From the NCBI GenBank assembly GCA_002408205.1, contig DHQY01000002.1, positions 44,363 through 108,362 of the forward strand: 64,000 nucleotides of DNA. The letters run 5' to 3'. Origin of the DNA: Bacteroidales bacterium UBA5326. GTDB taxonomy: Bacteria > Bacteroidota > Bacteroidia > Bacteroidales > UBA932. The translations under genes were made by a program, and so were the position numbers. This document shows positions 34,424 through 43,468 of the stretch, piece after piece. A model generated the notes under the pieces. The model made no database searches and had not been told where the DNA came from. It saw only the letters and a list, made by a program, of their open reading frames with translations. The number at the start of each line of letters is the position of its first letter. The first letter of the stretch is position 1.

Positions 34424-35614
34424 TTATCCTATCCATTTGAATACTTGGGCCATGAGGGTTCCCAGGTAGGTGCCGCATGCGTATCCGATAAGTCCTATGA
34501 TGATGCCGTTTACCAGTACGCGACGGTTATTCATGGCGGCAGCTACCGGCGGTACAAACGGAGGTGAAAACAACAAGGCAATATGTGAAACGGTAAACAG
34601 ATCTCCTTCCACCCGAAACAATTTGGCCAGCATCAGGTGCAGAAAAATCGAAAATACCAGAATAAAGCCCACCATGGCCAAAAGGTTCAGACTTTCGCGA
34701 CTGAATAAACTATGTATATCAAAGAGCGATGCAATAACCACACTGAAGACAAGAATGAAATACATACCGAGCTCAAATGTTTTGGGAATTGTCCGGATTT
34801 TTTTCCAGAAAGAAGCCGCAATGGAAAGGGTAGTAATGGTCAGAATAATAATAAGCTCATTCAGTCCGGCTCCCAATACCATAGATAGTCCGGCTCCTAT
34901 CCCCAGGCACGATATGGACAGCAACAAGGCCAATAACAGGTTGGGCCATGTTTTTTTATTGAACATTCCCGAGTAATCTTCAAAACTTTCTTTAGACACA
35001 TTCTCTTCCACATTGGAGGCCTGACCCGAAGCTATCTTGCGGGCTTTCCCGTAAGGCAGTACCCAGCGAAAAAAACGGTATCCCCCCGAAAGTATGACTA
35101 CAAGTAATATAAATGACAGTGCTGTATCGAAGGTTTGAACCAGCACATACGTGTCTGTGCTGACATCCAGAATCTGTCTGAGGGAAGCAAAGTTCAGTGC
35201 TCCTCCTGTGTACATTCCAACCAGCATCCCGGATGTTTTCCATAATTCCGGGATTTGGGCATCCCTGAATATAAAGTAGGCAATAGTAATGGTAGTGAGA
35301 ATAGATATTATGCCGGCAATAAGTGTGGCAAATGTTTTTTTCAGGGTTTTGAACCACAGGGTAAAATGGGAGGAAAAAAGCATCAGCGGAATAGCAAGAG
35401 GAACGGCCAGGTTCATAAACCAGTTCTGCATTCCGCTGAGTGCCTGGGCTTCTTCTGTCGGAGCCCGCATAATGCCGGTAAGTGACATAATAATGCCCAC
35501 GGCGTACGCCAGCATAACCGTTCCGATCTTAGAAAAGAAGCGGATTTTTTGATACAGGTATATAATGACTACGGGGGCGACAATGTAAATGAAAGCAATC
35601 AGGTATATTCTCAT
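34424..35614 (-). CDS. DUF819-family membrane protein
   Basis: This 396-residue protein starts at ATG 35614 (MRIYLIAFIYIVAPVV), which gives an N-terminal membrane span directly. It has about ten to twelve spans, with the family-like segment MLVGMYTGGALNFASLRQILDVSTDT. DUF819 members look like secondary transporters (the second half ends GLIGYACGTYLGTLMAQVF). The substrate is unknown. It is 27 bases downstream of the tryptophanase-like gene, so it may export or import an amino acid or a product of that enzyme. That is an inference from position only. Confidence 0.75.
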   Translation of the reverse strand: MRIYLIAFIYIVAPVVIIYLYQKIRFFSKIGTVMLAYAVGIIMSLTGIMRAPTEEAQALSGMQNWFMNLAVPLAIPLMLFSSHFTLWFKTLKKTFATLIAGIISILTTITIAYFIFRDAQIPELWKTSGMLVGMYTGGALNFASLRQILDVSTDTYVLVQTFDTALSFILLVVILSGGYRFFRWVLPYGKARKIASGQASNVEENVSKESFEDYSGMFNKKTWPNLLLALLLSISCLGIGAGLSMVLGAGLNELIIILTITTLSIAASFWKKIRTIPKTFELGMYFILVFSVVIASLFDIHSLFSRESLNLLAMVGFILVFSIFLHLMLAKLFRVEGDLFTVSHIALLFSPPFVPPVAAAMNNRRVLVNGIIIGLIGYACGTYLGTLMAQVFKWIG

Positions 35615-35619
35615 GCATA

Positions 35620-35627
35620 CAAAGATA
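35620..35627 (-). promoter_or_regulatory. Possible -7 element in front of the DUF819 gene
   Basis: Minus strand TATCTTTG lies 5 bases before ATG 35614 and after the stop of the tryptophanase-like gene. It could give an internal, leaderless start for the DUF819-omp-regulator genes. Confidence 0.35.
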
Positions 35628-35641
35628 TGCAAAAAAATAAC

Positions 35642-37090
35642 CTATAAACTGTCTCCAAAGTCTTTCCGGAATTTATCAACCAGGCGGGCAGGCCAATCTT
35701 CTATCGGCTCGAGTGAACCCATGAAGAAACGCAGCACAGCCGGTTCGTAAGTGAAGCGAAGGCCGCCAATAAGCTGGCGGTTGTCATACAGCCATTCCAG
35801 CCGGTCAATGACGTATTTTACCTGTGAGAGGGTAAAGACGCGCCGGGGCAGAGCCAGGCGGAGCAATTCCACATCGGCGTACACTTCATTGCCTTTCTCG
35901 TCCCGGGCACTGGAGACCGATCCCCGTTCCATACCCCGGACACCCGAACAGAGGAAAAAGGCCGCAGCCAGCGCTCCGGCGGGATATTGTGACTGTGGAA
36001 TATGATCACAGAATTTCATGGCGTCTACGTGGGCCCCCAAAACGCCCGGAGGTGTTACCATGGGAATACCTTTTGCTACGCAATTATTAACGGTATATTT
36101 TATAAATTCGGGACTTTGACTGATCATGGTCTCGTCCAGAGTCTCGTACATTCCTACGGCCATGGCTTCAATTTCCCGCACAGAAATTCCTCCGTAAGTG
36201 AGAAAGCCCTCGTACAGAGGAATCAGCACTTCCATTTTTTGATATAGCGCCTGGCGGTTGGTGCAAATGCCACCTCCCCTTGATGAAGACAGTTTCCTGG
36301 CAGAAAAATAGACGATGTCTGCCAAAGAGGTCATCATTTTGATAATTTCTTCCATGGGGTTCTCTTTCCATTCTTCTTCACGTTGTTTCACAAGGTATGC
36401 ATTCTCACCCAGAAGGCTGGCATCGAGAACGATCATAAGACCGTATTTGTCTGCCACACGGCGTACATCCATCATGTTGCGTATGGAGAACGGCTGCCCC
36501 CCAATAAGATTGGTAGAGGCCTCCATACGTATGAAGGGTATCTTATCCACGCCGTTTTCCTGAATGCATTTTTCCAGCTTATCTATGTCGATATTACCTT
36601 TAAACGGATTGGTCGATTGCAGGTTCAGTGCGTCGTCATACAGCAGTTCGGCAATTTTCCCGCCCACTGCGGAAATATGAGCCAGAGCCGTTGTAAAGTG
36701 ATAGTTCATGGGAATGACATCTCCCGGCTTAATAAAAGTTTGACATATAACATTTTCAGCTCCCCGGCCCTGATGCGCTGGCAGTAGGTATTTTTTACCC
36801 AAAACATCCTGTACCGCTTTAAGCAATTTCGCAAAGCTTTGTGATCCGGCATAGGCATCATCGGCCTGCATCATCGCGGATAACTGGTTATCGCTCATTG
36901 CATTGGTTCCGCTATCTGTGAGCATGTCAAGGAAAACATCTTTGGTTGACAGTTTAAAAGTATTGAAACCTGCTTCTTTTATTGCAGCCAGTCGCCTTTC
37001 AAGTGAAACGAGGTGCAATTTTTGTACTATACGTACTTTATGTAATTCCAGAGGAAATGGTTCGGATTTATAGAGTGCTATTTGGTTCAT
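35642..37090 (-). CDS. Beta-eliminating lyase of the tryptophanase/tyrosine phenol-lyase family
   Basis: This 482-residue PLP enzyme aligns along the family: LTDSGTNAMSDNQL, DDAYAGSQSF (Tyr80), PAHQGRGAENVIC, NYHFTTALAH, STNLIGGQPFS (Asn194), VLDASLLGENAYLVKQRE (Asp223), YFSARKLSSSRGG (Lys266, the expected Schiff-base lysine), SGVRGMERGSVSSARDE and RLALPRRVFT (substrate-carboxylate Arg). Leu226 replaces the Arg that contacts the PLP 3'-oxygen in TPL (Arg217). The MERG segment is closer to TPL than to tryptophanase. So it is not safe to call it an indole producer; it may be a separate subgroup with another substrate. DUF819 follows. Confidence 0.8.
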   Translation of the reverse strand: MNQIALYKSEPFPLELHKVRIVQKLHLVSLERRLAAIKEAGFNTFKLSTKDVFLDMLTDSGTNAMSDNQLSAMMQADDAYAGSQSFAKLLKAVQDVLGKKYLLPAHQGRGAENVICQTFIKPGDVIPMNYHFTTALAHISAVGGKIAELLYDDALNLQSTNPFKGNIDIDKLEKCIQENGVDKIPFIRMEASTNLIGGQPFSIRNMMDVRRVADKYGLMIVLDASLLGENAYLVKQREEEWKENPMEEIIKMMTSLADIVYFSARKLSSSRGGGICTNRQALYQKMEVLIPLYEGFLTYGGISVREIEAMAVGMYETLDETMISQSPEFIKYTVNNCVAKGIPMVTPPGVLGAHVDAMKFCDHIPQSQYPAGALAAAFFLCSGVRGMERGSVSSARDEKGNEVYADVELLRLALPRRVFTLSQVKYVIDRLEWLYDNRQLIGGLRFTYEPAVLRFFMGSLEPIEDWPARLVDKFRKDFGDSL

Positions 37091-37469
37091 AATGGAAGAA
37101 AAATCGTGTGATTAATATTTTTTGAATGATTATGCATTTCAGATGTAACCATAGTGCTGCCTGGTACGTCTTAATGCATATGATTTGATCCGAAAGCTCC
37201 TGAGCGAAAATAAGCACCTGTATATTCCCGTCAGGAGCGGCAATACGAATAATAATAACCCGTTGCATAGCCAATATAGGCGATAAGATAAGAAAGTCCG
37301 CTATGCATTGCTTGTTAAAGATTTTATTCAAAGTTATAAACTTTTCCGATACGGCAACAAAAAATAAATATTAAAATTTTTAGTACTATGTTGTACAAGG
37401 TATCAAGAAAACTATATATATTTGCGGCGCAGAATTCCTAAAAAGAATCAGTACTAAATTTATATCAAG
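37091..37469. other. 379-base intergenic region between divergent lyase and ABC-exporter operons
   Basis: No gene here is well supported. A minus-strand frame (37068-37268 from an internal ATG, 66 codons) includes one Trp and overlaps the lyase start; it lacks an obvious signal or domain. If it were translated it could act as a leader. The right part holds the ABC-exporter promoter. I see no riboswitch-like fold. Confidence 0.35.
37391..37424 (+). promoter_or_regulatory. Promoter of the MacAB-TolC-like operon
   Basis: TTG (37391-37393), a 23-base spacer and TATATTTG (37417-37424) match the Bacteroidota -33/-7 pattern, with an exact -7 box. The transcript would have a leader of about 40 bases before the ATG at 37470. 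Confidence 0.55.
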
Positions 37470-38156
37470 ATGATAAAACTGCAAGGTATTAACAAAACCT
37501 ATAACAACGGGGCTCCTTTACATGTGCTGAAAGGACTGAACCTGGAAATTCAAACCGGAGAATTTGCGGCCATTATGGGATCTTCGGGTTCCGGGAAATC
37601 CACACTGCTTAATATAATGGGGATCCTTGACGATTACGATTCCGGAGACTATTATTTGAACGATGTGCTCATCAAGGATCTTTCTGAGAAAGATTCAGCG
37701 GTGTACCGGAATAAACTTATAGGGTTTGTGTTTCAATCTTTCAACCTGGTTTCATTCAAAAATGCATTGGAAAATGTTGCATTGCCACTTTATTACCAGG
37801 GGATGAAACGAAGCAGGCGAAATAAGGTAGCTATGGAATACCTGGACAGGGTTGGTCTGGCCGAATGGGCGAATCATTTACCCAGCGAATTGTCCGGAGG
37901 ACAGAAACAAAGAGTGGCTATTGCCCGTTCGCTTGTTGCAAACCCCAGGATTATCCTGGCCGATGAGCCTACAGGAGCGCTCGATTCCCAGACGTCCATA
38001 GAAGTCATGCAGCTGCTTCAGGAAGTAAACCGTGACGGAATGACTATTGTCATGGTTACCCACGATCCCGAGATGGCAGCCATGAGTCAAAAGATCATTA
38101 AGATCAGGGACGGGATTATCGGTTCTATTGACCACAATCACAACGGAAAGGCATGA
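37470..38156 (+). CDS. ABC transporter ATP-binding protein, MacB/LolD-like
   Basis: This 228-residue protein has Walker A GSSGSGKST (residues 37-45), Q-loop VFQSFNLV, signature LSGGQKQRVAIARSL and Walker B IILADEPTG, with D-loop SQTS and H-loop VTHD. It is a MacB/LolD-class ATPase. Its stop overlaps the following permease start by 4 bases (ATGA), so translation is coupled. Together with two permeases, a membrane fusion protein and a TolC-type channel it makes a complete tripartite exporter. Confidence 0.95.
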   Translation: MIKLQGINKTYNNGAPLHVLKGLNLEIQTGEFAAIMGSSGSGKSTLLNIMGILDDYDSGDYYLNDVLIKDLSEKDSAVYRNKLIGFVFQSFNLVSFKNALENVALPLYYQGMKRSRRNKVAMEYLDRVGLAEWANHLPSELSGGQKQRVAIARSLVANPRIILADEPTGALDSQTSIEVMQLLQEVNRDGMTIVMVTHDPEMAAMSQKIIKIRDGIIGSIDHNHNGKA

Positions 38157-39409
38157 TAGATCATTTGCAGGAAATATACACTACGCTGAGGAAAAATAAA
38201 CTCCGGACGTTCCTGACCGGATTTTCCATGGCCTGGGGGATCTTTATGCTGATCGTTCTCCTTGGCGCCGGTAACGGCCTGCGTAACGGGATCATGTTGA
38301 ATTTCAACGATGCTTCCACAAACTATGTACAACTTTGGCCCGGAAGGACCGCAGAACCTTACCAGGGATTACAGGCCGGGCGAAGGATCAAGATGGACAG
38401 TACAATTGGCTCCTATCTGGAAGATGAATTCAGCGAGATATCCAATGTCTCGCCGCTCATTTCACGCTGGGATGGAAATTTCTACTATGAAGGAGATTAT
38501 GCTCCCGGTGTGGTACAGGGCGTCAACACTTCCTACCCGAAAATAGAAACGGTCAAAATATATTCCGGAGACGGACGGTTCCTAAATGATGTGGATATTC
38601 GCAAGGCCAGAAAGGTAATTGTACTACACTCCCGTACGGCCGGTCTCCTGTTTAAGGAAAAAAATCCTCTTGGAGAATATGTAACTTTCGATAATGTCAT
38701 GTACAAAGTGGTGGGAGTCTACCACGATAATAATATGTCTCAAACACCAAACAGTTGTATTCCCATTTCTACGGCACAGCGTATCTATAACCCGGAAAAC
38801 GGGTATTCGCAGGTTGCCATGCTTATTGACGGGCTAAACACGACAAAGGAGAATGAGCAGTTTGAAGGGGATTTGCGTGCTTCACTCGCCAGGAAGCATC
38901 GTTTTAATAAAGATGACCGTTCTGCCATATATATGTTCAATATGTCCAGAGAGTTTATGCAATTCAAAGGCATATTCAACGGCATAACACTTTTTGTCTG
39001 GATTATAGGATTGGGTACACTCATAGCCGGGGTTGTGGGTATCAGTAATATCATGTTGATTACAGTTAAGGAACGAACCAAAGAATTTGGGATACGAAAA
39101 GCAATAGGTGCACGCCCCGGCTCTATTTTAAAACTTGTACTTACGGAATGTCTTGCCATTACAGCCTTTTTCGGATACATTGGAATGCTGGCGGGTATTG
39201 CGCTTATGGAACTTCTAAACAAGATGATAGGTACACCGCCGCCTTCTACCTCGGAAGAGGATATGGTACTGTTTTACAATCCCACCGTGGAGCCGCAGGT
39301 AATAATTGCTGCCACCCTGGTCCTTATTGCGGCCGGTTTGCTTGCAGGATATTTTCCTGCCCGCAAGGCCGTTAAAGTTAAACCCATTGAAGCATTAAGA
39401 TACGAATAG
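38153..39409 (+). CDS. MacB-type ABC permease (first)
   Basis: This 418-residue protein has one N-terminal membrane span (FLTGFSMAWGIFMLIVLLGAGNGL), a large periplasmic domain (about 45-280) and three C-terminal FtsX-type spans (ITLFVWIIGLGTLIAGVVGISNIML, LTECLAITAFFGYIGMLAGIAL, VIIAATLVLIAAGLLAGYFPA). The coupling segment VKERTKEFGIRKAIGARPGSI is conserved in MacB-like proteins. It is separate from the ATPase, unlike E. coli MacB. It likely forms a heterodimer with the next gene product. Confidence 0.93.
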   Translation: MIDHLQEIYTTLRKNKLRTFLTGFSMAWGIFMLIVLLGAGNGLRNGIMLNFNDASTNYVQLWPGRTAEPYQGLQAGRRIKMDSTIGSYLEDEFSEISNVSPLISRWDGNFYYEGDYAPGVVQGVNTSYPKIETVKIYSGDGRFLNDVDIRKARKVIVLHSRTAGLLFKEKNPLGEYVTFDNVMYKVVGVYHDNNMSQTPNSCIPISTAQRIYNPENGYSQVAMLIDGLNTTKENEQFEGDLRASLARKHRFNKDDRSAIYMFNMSREFMQFKGIFNGITLFVWIIGLGTLIAGVVGISNIMLITVKERTKEFGIRKAIGARPGSILKLVLTECLAITAFFGYIGMLAGIALMELLNKMIGTPPPSTSEEDMVLFYNPTVEPQVIIAATLVLIAAGLLAGYFPARKAVKVKPIEALRYE

Positions 39410-39411
39410 CT

Positions 39412-40668
39412 ATGTTTGATCTGGATAGTTGGCAAGAGATATGGATTACCATAACCCGAAACAAGCGGCGCAGCCTGCTTACGGCATTCGGTGTATTCTG
39501 GGGAATATTTATGCTGGTCATAATGCTTGGTGCCGGCAAAGGACTTTCGGAAGGAATTGCTTCCGACACACAGGGTTTTTCGGAGAATTCGGCTTTCTTT
39601 TACACCAATAACACTTCTGAGCCCTATAAAGGATTTCGTAAAGGACGTTATTGGGAAATGCACGAGACCGATCTCGATGTCCTTGAAGCCCAGATAAAAG
39701 ATATTAAATACACTGTCCCTTTTCTGATGGGGCCCAGCGTAAATGTTGCTCATTCAGACAAAACAACCAGTTGCCGGACCAAGGGTATGTCGCCTCTGTA
39801 TGAAAAAATGCTTCCACAACATATGCTCTACGGACGCTATCTGAATCAGATAGACGTTAATGAGCGCAGAAAGGTATGTGTGGTCGGAAGAAAAGTATAT
39901 GAAGAACTTTTTAAGGCAAATGAAAATCCGCTGGGTCAGTATATTAAAATGTTCAACATTAATTTTCAGATTATTGGGATAGCCGAACCAACAGTGTCGG
40001 GGGTGAATATTAACGGACGTGACGATGAGGTAATTGCCGTTCCATATACGGTATTGCAACAGATTTACAATTCCGGAGATGTGGTACACTTGGTAGGGGT
40101 GGTAGCACAGGACAATGTAAGGATGAGCCAGCTGGAAGATCAGGTGAAGACGCTGCTCAAAACCCGTCACAATATATCGCCTACAGACGAATTTGCCATG
40201 GAAAGTATCAATATAGAGAAAATTTTTAACCGTTTCAAGATGTTATTTACGGGTATATCGGTTTTGATCTGGATTGTCGGACTGGGAACTTTGTTGGCAG
40301 GTGTTGTGGGTGTCAGTAATATTATTATGGTGACCGTTCGCGAGAGAACCAAGGAAATTGGTGTCAGACGGGCTATTGGCGCCAAGCCATTGGCCATAAT
40401 GATACAGATAATCAAGGAGAGTACAACCCTTACCGTTTTAGCCGGATTCTTCGGACTCGCGTTTGGAGTGCTTATCCTGGATCTTGTGGACCGGTTTATT
40501 GTAAGTAATATGACCGGGGACGTGTTCTTTAAAAATCCGCAAATAGAGTTCACGTCTGCCGTAGCCGCAGCTCTGGTTATTATCCTATGCGGCATAATGG
40601 CCGGCATCCTCCCTGCATACAGAGCGTTACAGATTAAGGCGATTGATGCTATCAGAGAAGAAGATTAA
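39412..40668 (+). CDS. MacB-type ABC permease (second)
   Basis: This 418-residue paralog of the preceding permease starts 2 bases after it. It has the same layout: RSLLTAFGVFWGIFMLVIMLGAGKG at the N-terminus, periplasmic domain, ILIWIVGLGTLLAGVVGVSNIIM and VRERTKEIGVRRAIGAKPLAIM, and a final span LVIILCGIMAGILPAYRAL. Two non-identical permeases of equal length argue for a heterodimeric pair. Confidence 0.93.
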   Translation: MFDLDSWQEIWITITRNKRRSLLTAFGVFWGIFMLVIMLGAGKGLSEGIASDTQGFSENSAFFYTNNTSEPYKGFRKGRYWEMHETDLDVLEAQIKDIKYTVPFLMGPSVNVAHSDKTTSCRTKGMSPLYEKMLPQHMLYGRYLNQIDVNERRKVCVVGRKVYEELFKANENPLGQYIKMFNINFQIIGIAEPTVSGVNINGRDDEVIAVPYTVLQQIYNSGDVVHLVGVVAQDNVRMSQLEDQVKTLLKTRHNISPTDEFAMESINIEKIFNRFKMLFTGISVLIWIVGLGTLLAGVVGVSNIIMVTVRERTKEIGVRRAIGAKPLAIMIQIIKESTTLTVLAGFFGLAFGVLILDLVDRFIVSNMTGDVFFKNPQIEFTSAVAAALVIILCGIMAGILPAYRALQIKAIDAIREED

Positions 40669-40691
40669 GAAAACATTACAACTATACAAAA

Positions 40692-41810
40692 ATGAAAAAA
40701 ATTTTACGTTATGTGCTGATTGCGGCTTTGCTGGCCGGGGTAGTATTTACTTTTGTCTACCTCTGGAAAAAGGCCAGACCAAAAAAAGAGGTATATGAAC
40801 TGGTTACTCCTGTTCTGGGGGATATCGAACAAAAGACCGTCGCCACAGGCAAAGTGGAACCCAGGGACGAAGTGGCTATCGTACCCCAGATTTCCGGCAT
40901 TGTTTCCGAACTGTACAAAGAAGCCGGGCAGACTGTACAAGTAGGTGAAATCATAGCCAAGATAAAAGTGATTCCCGAAATGGGAACACTTAATGCCGCC
41001 GAATCGCGCGTTAAACAATCTAAACTCAATCTTGAACAGGCCCAGCGTGAGTACGACCGCACAAAGGAATTATATGAAGGGAAGGTGGTGGTTCTTGAAG
41101 AATACGAAAAAGTGGAAACTCAATTGAAACTGGCCAAAGAAGAATTGATTAACGCACAGGACAACCTGGAGATTGTCCGTGACGGTATAGCACAACGTTC
41201 TTCGGTAGCCAGCAACACACAGATACGCTCCACCATCTCGGGAATGATACTTGACGTTCCCATTAAGGTGGGCAATTCTGTGATCCAGGCCAACACTTTC
41301 AATGCAGGGACCACAATAGCCACGGTTGCCGACATGAGCGATATGATTTTTCGCGGGAATATTGACGAGACCGAAGTGGGCCGCGTTAAGGAAGGAATGC
41401 CAATATTAATTTCGGTAGGGGCGTTGCAGGACCAGCGTTTTGACGCCACCCTCGAATATATTTCGCCAAAAAGCACCGAGAATAATGGTGCCATATTGTT
41501 TGAAATGAAGGCAGCAGTAAAGATCCCGAAAGCCGTGTTCATCCGTGCCGGCTACAGCGCCAATGCCGAAATCATTCTGGACAGCAGACATCAGGTTTTC
41601 ACCATCCCCGAAAGTGCAGTAATCTTCCGTGACACAACGGCCTTTGTAAATATATATAAGGGTCTGGATGGCGAAAAACAGTTGTTTGAAGAGCGTCAGG
41701 TGACTGTTGGACTGAGCGATGGAATTAATATAGAGGTTAAGGAAGGTCTCACTGAACAGGATCAGATCCGCGGGGCTATTAAGGAAGAAACAAAATCTGC
41801 TAACAAATAA
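40692..41810 (+). CDS. Membrane fusion protein, MacA/HlyD-like
   Basis: This 372-residue protein has a single N-terminal membrane span (YVLIAALLAGVVFTFVYLW), a lipoyl/biotinyl-type segment (KVEPRDEVAIVPQISGIVSELYKEAGQTVQVGEIIAKI), a long coiled-coil hairpin (ESRVKQSKLNLEQAQREYDRTKELYEGKVVVLEEYEK) and a beta-barrel/membrane-proximal domain (GNIDETEVGRVKEGMPILISVGA). It bridges the inner-membrane permeases to the TolC-like channel. It follows the second permease by 23 bases. Confidence 0.93.
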   Translation: MKKILRYVLIAALLAGVVFTFVYLWKKARPKKEVYELVTPVLGDIEQKTVATGKVEPRDEVAIVPQISGIVSELYKEAGQTVQVGEIIAKIKVIPEMGTLNAAESRVKQSKLNLEQAQREYDRTKELYEGKVVVLEEYEKVETQLKLAKEELINAQDNLEIVRDGIAQRSSVASNTQIRSTISGMILDVPIKVGNSVIQANTFNAGTTIATVADMSDMIFRGNIDETEVGRVKEGMPILISVGALQDQRFDATLEYISPKSTENNGAILFEMKAAVKIPKAVFIRAGYSANAEIILDSRHQVFTIPESAVIFRDTTAFVNIYKGLDGEKQLFEERQVTVGLSDGINIEVKEGLTEQDQIRGAIKEETKSANK

Positions 41811-41816
41811 AGAGAG

Positions 41817-43163
41817 ATGAAACGTTATCTTTATACTATCGCATTGATCATTGTCTGGACTTCTCTGAACGCGCAAACACAACCCTGGTCGCTGGAAAAA
41901 TGTATTGCCTACGGCATTGAACATAACATTGCCGTTAAGCGGTACGAACTGGCTAAAGAAAATCAGGAAATTACCTCTGAGACTACACGTTTGTCGAGGT
42001 TGCCGGACCTTTCAGCCAATGTAGGGCAGACTTTTTATTTTGGACGTACCCCGGACCGGGACGGTGTATATCAGGATCAGACGGGGTCCAATTCTTCACT
42101 AAATGTAAGTACCAACTTAAATCTTTTCAGCGGATTTCAGGTTACCAATCAAATCAAGGCAGACCGGTTGGATCTGAATGCGGCAGTGGAGGACCTTAAT
42201 AAAGCCAGGGAAGATGTTTCTCTTGCGATAACGGGCTATTACCTTCAGATGCTCCTGGCTAAGGAATTGTATAAGATTGCCCTTGACCAGCTTGAGTTAA
42301 ACAAAGAGCAGGTGGTTCAGACAGAGGCTCTTGTTAAAGGAGGGAAAAGTTCCGAAAGTGAATTGTACGATGCTCAGGCTGCCATGGCCCAGCAACAGAT
42401 GTCTGTTACAGAAGCCGCCAACAATCTTGACCTGTCGCGTCTGAGCCTGACTCAGGCTCTGAATCTGCAGGAATTGGAAGATTTTGATATTGAGGTTCCG
42501 GATATGGCAGAGACTATCCTCAAAGAAAAGTCCCGTTTATGCCTGCCGGCAGATGTTTATGCCCGTTCTGTTATGGAACGTCCGGTAATCAGGGCGGCAG
42601 AATTCCGTGTGGGAAGCAGCAGGAAAACCTTACAGATAGCCAAAGGCGCATATTATCCATCACTGCGTCTGGGCGCCGGTTACAGTAATTCTTATTATTA
42701 TAATTATTCGCTGGCTTCGGGAACGGGCAATGCTTCACTGGCCGACCAGTGGGCCCAGAACGGGGCTGAATCTGTAGGACTGAGCCTGAGTATTCCCATC
42801 TTTAACAGAATGACCACCCGTAACAGAGTTCGCTCGGCCCAACTGAACATTAAGAATCAGGAATTATTACTCGATCAGGCAAAACAAGATCTGTACAAAG
42901 AAGTCCAGCAGGCATATTACAACGCAACGGCGGCTCACGACAAATACCTGTCGTCCGAAACCGCCGTTGAAGCAGCACAGCTGGCCTTCAATTTTGAAAA
43001 GCAAAAATACAACGCAGGAAGATCAAATACTTATGCGTTCAATCAGGTCCGTTTGCGCCTGGCGTCGGCTTTATCTGAATCGGCACAGGCAAAATATAAT
43101 TTTCTGTTCCGGACAAAGATATTAGCTTTCTATAACGGTGCAACACTTACGGACTTACCTTAA
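41817..43163 (+). CDS. TolC-family outer membrane efflux protein (ABC operon)
   Basis: This 448-residue protein has a signal peptide (IIVWTSLNAQ), two TolC-type repeats (SLEKCIAYGIEHNIAVKRYELAKENQEI and the second half with LQIAKGAYYPSLRLGAGY) and long helices. It is the outer-membrane channel for the MacAB-like exporter, starting 6 bases after the MFP gene. Its stop overlaps the convergent PII-like gene by 4 bases. A second TolC paralog belongs to the RND operon. Confidence 0.93.
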   Translation: MKRYLYTIALIIVWTSLNAQTQPWSLEKCIAYGIEHNIAVKRYELAKENQEITSETTRLSRLPDLSANVGQTFYFGRTPDRDGVYQDQTGSNSSLNVSTNLNLFSGFQVTNQIKADRLDLNAAVEDLNKAREDVSLAITGYYLQMLLAKELYKIALDQLELNKEQVVQTEALVKGGKSSESELYDAQAAMAQQQMSVTEAANNLDLSRLSLTQALNLQELEDFDIEVPDMAETILKEKSRLCLPADVYARSVMERPVIRAAEFRVGSSRKTLQIAKGAYYPSLRLGAGYSNSYYYNYSLASGTGNASLADQWAQNGAESVGLSLSIPIFNRMTTRNRVRSAQLNIKNQELLLDQAKQDLYKEVQQAYYNATAAHDKYLSSETAVEAAQLAFNFEKQKYNAGRSNTYAFNQVRLRLASALSESAQAKYNFLFRTKILAFYNGATLTDLP

Positions 43164-43456
43164 ACGCTTCTCTCTTCGGCATCCAGAACAAAGGCGCGAA
43201 GCCCCTGTTTTGGTGCCGATTCATCCAGCTCCTTCAGCGATCTGAGAATTCCGTCAACCGCCTGGTCCGGCACAAAAGTAATAAGTGCCGAATTCAACGT
43301 AGGCCAGGCATGCGATCCAATATGGGGCTCCCCTTCGCGGGAGCCCTTTCCTTTTACTTCTTCCCAGAATGTGAAGCCCTGTACATTGTTTTTTTCCAGG
43401 GCGGCAAGCACCTCGTCATAAAAGGCCTGGTAAAATGATACGAATATAGCTTTCAT
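43160..43456 (-). CDS. Small PII-like protein at the end of an RND efflux operon
   Basis: This 98-residue protein has the alpha/beta ferredoxin-like pattern of PII proteins: KAIFVSFYQAFYDEVLAALEKN, a T-loop-like stretch (WEEVKGKGSREGEPHIGSHAWP, about 32-53), then NSALITFVPDQAVDGILRSLKEL. The canonical PII uridylylation tyrosine is not visible. PII-like proteins encoded next to cation/RND efflux genes (the PII-NG group) are known, and this one starts 12 bases after the RND permease. It probably senses a small metabolite or metal and adjusts the pump; the ligand is unknown. Confidence 0.7.
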   Translation of the reverse strand: MKAIFVSFYQAFYDEVLAALEKNNVQGFTFWEEVKGKGSREGEPHIGSHAWPTLNSALITFVPDQAVDGILRSLKELDESAPKQGLRAFVLDAEERSV

Positions 43457-43468
43457 AGTCGTTTTCTT

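Noticed and set aside
37068..37331. A minus-strand frame upstream of the tryptophanase-like gene, with one Trp codon, as a possible leader peptide
   Set aside because: It begins with a non-ATG start unless cut to 66 codons, lacks the TnaC-type Trp/Pro arrangement and overlaps the lyase start. Not enough to call a leader gene.
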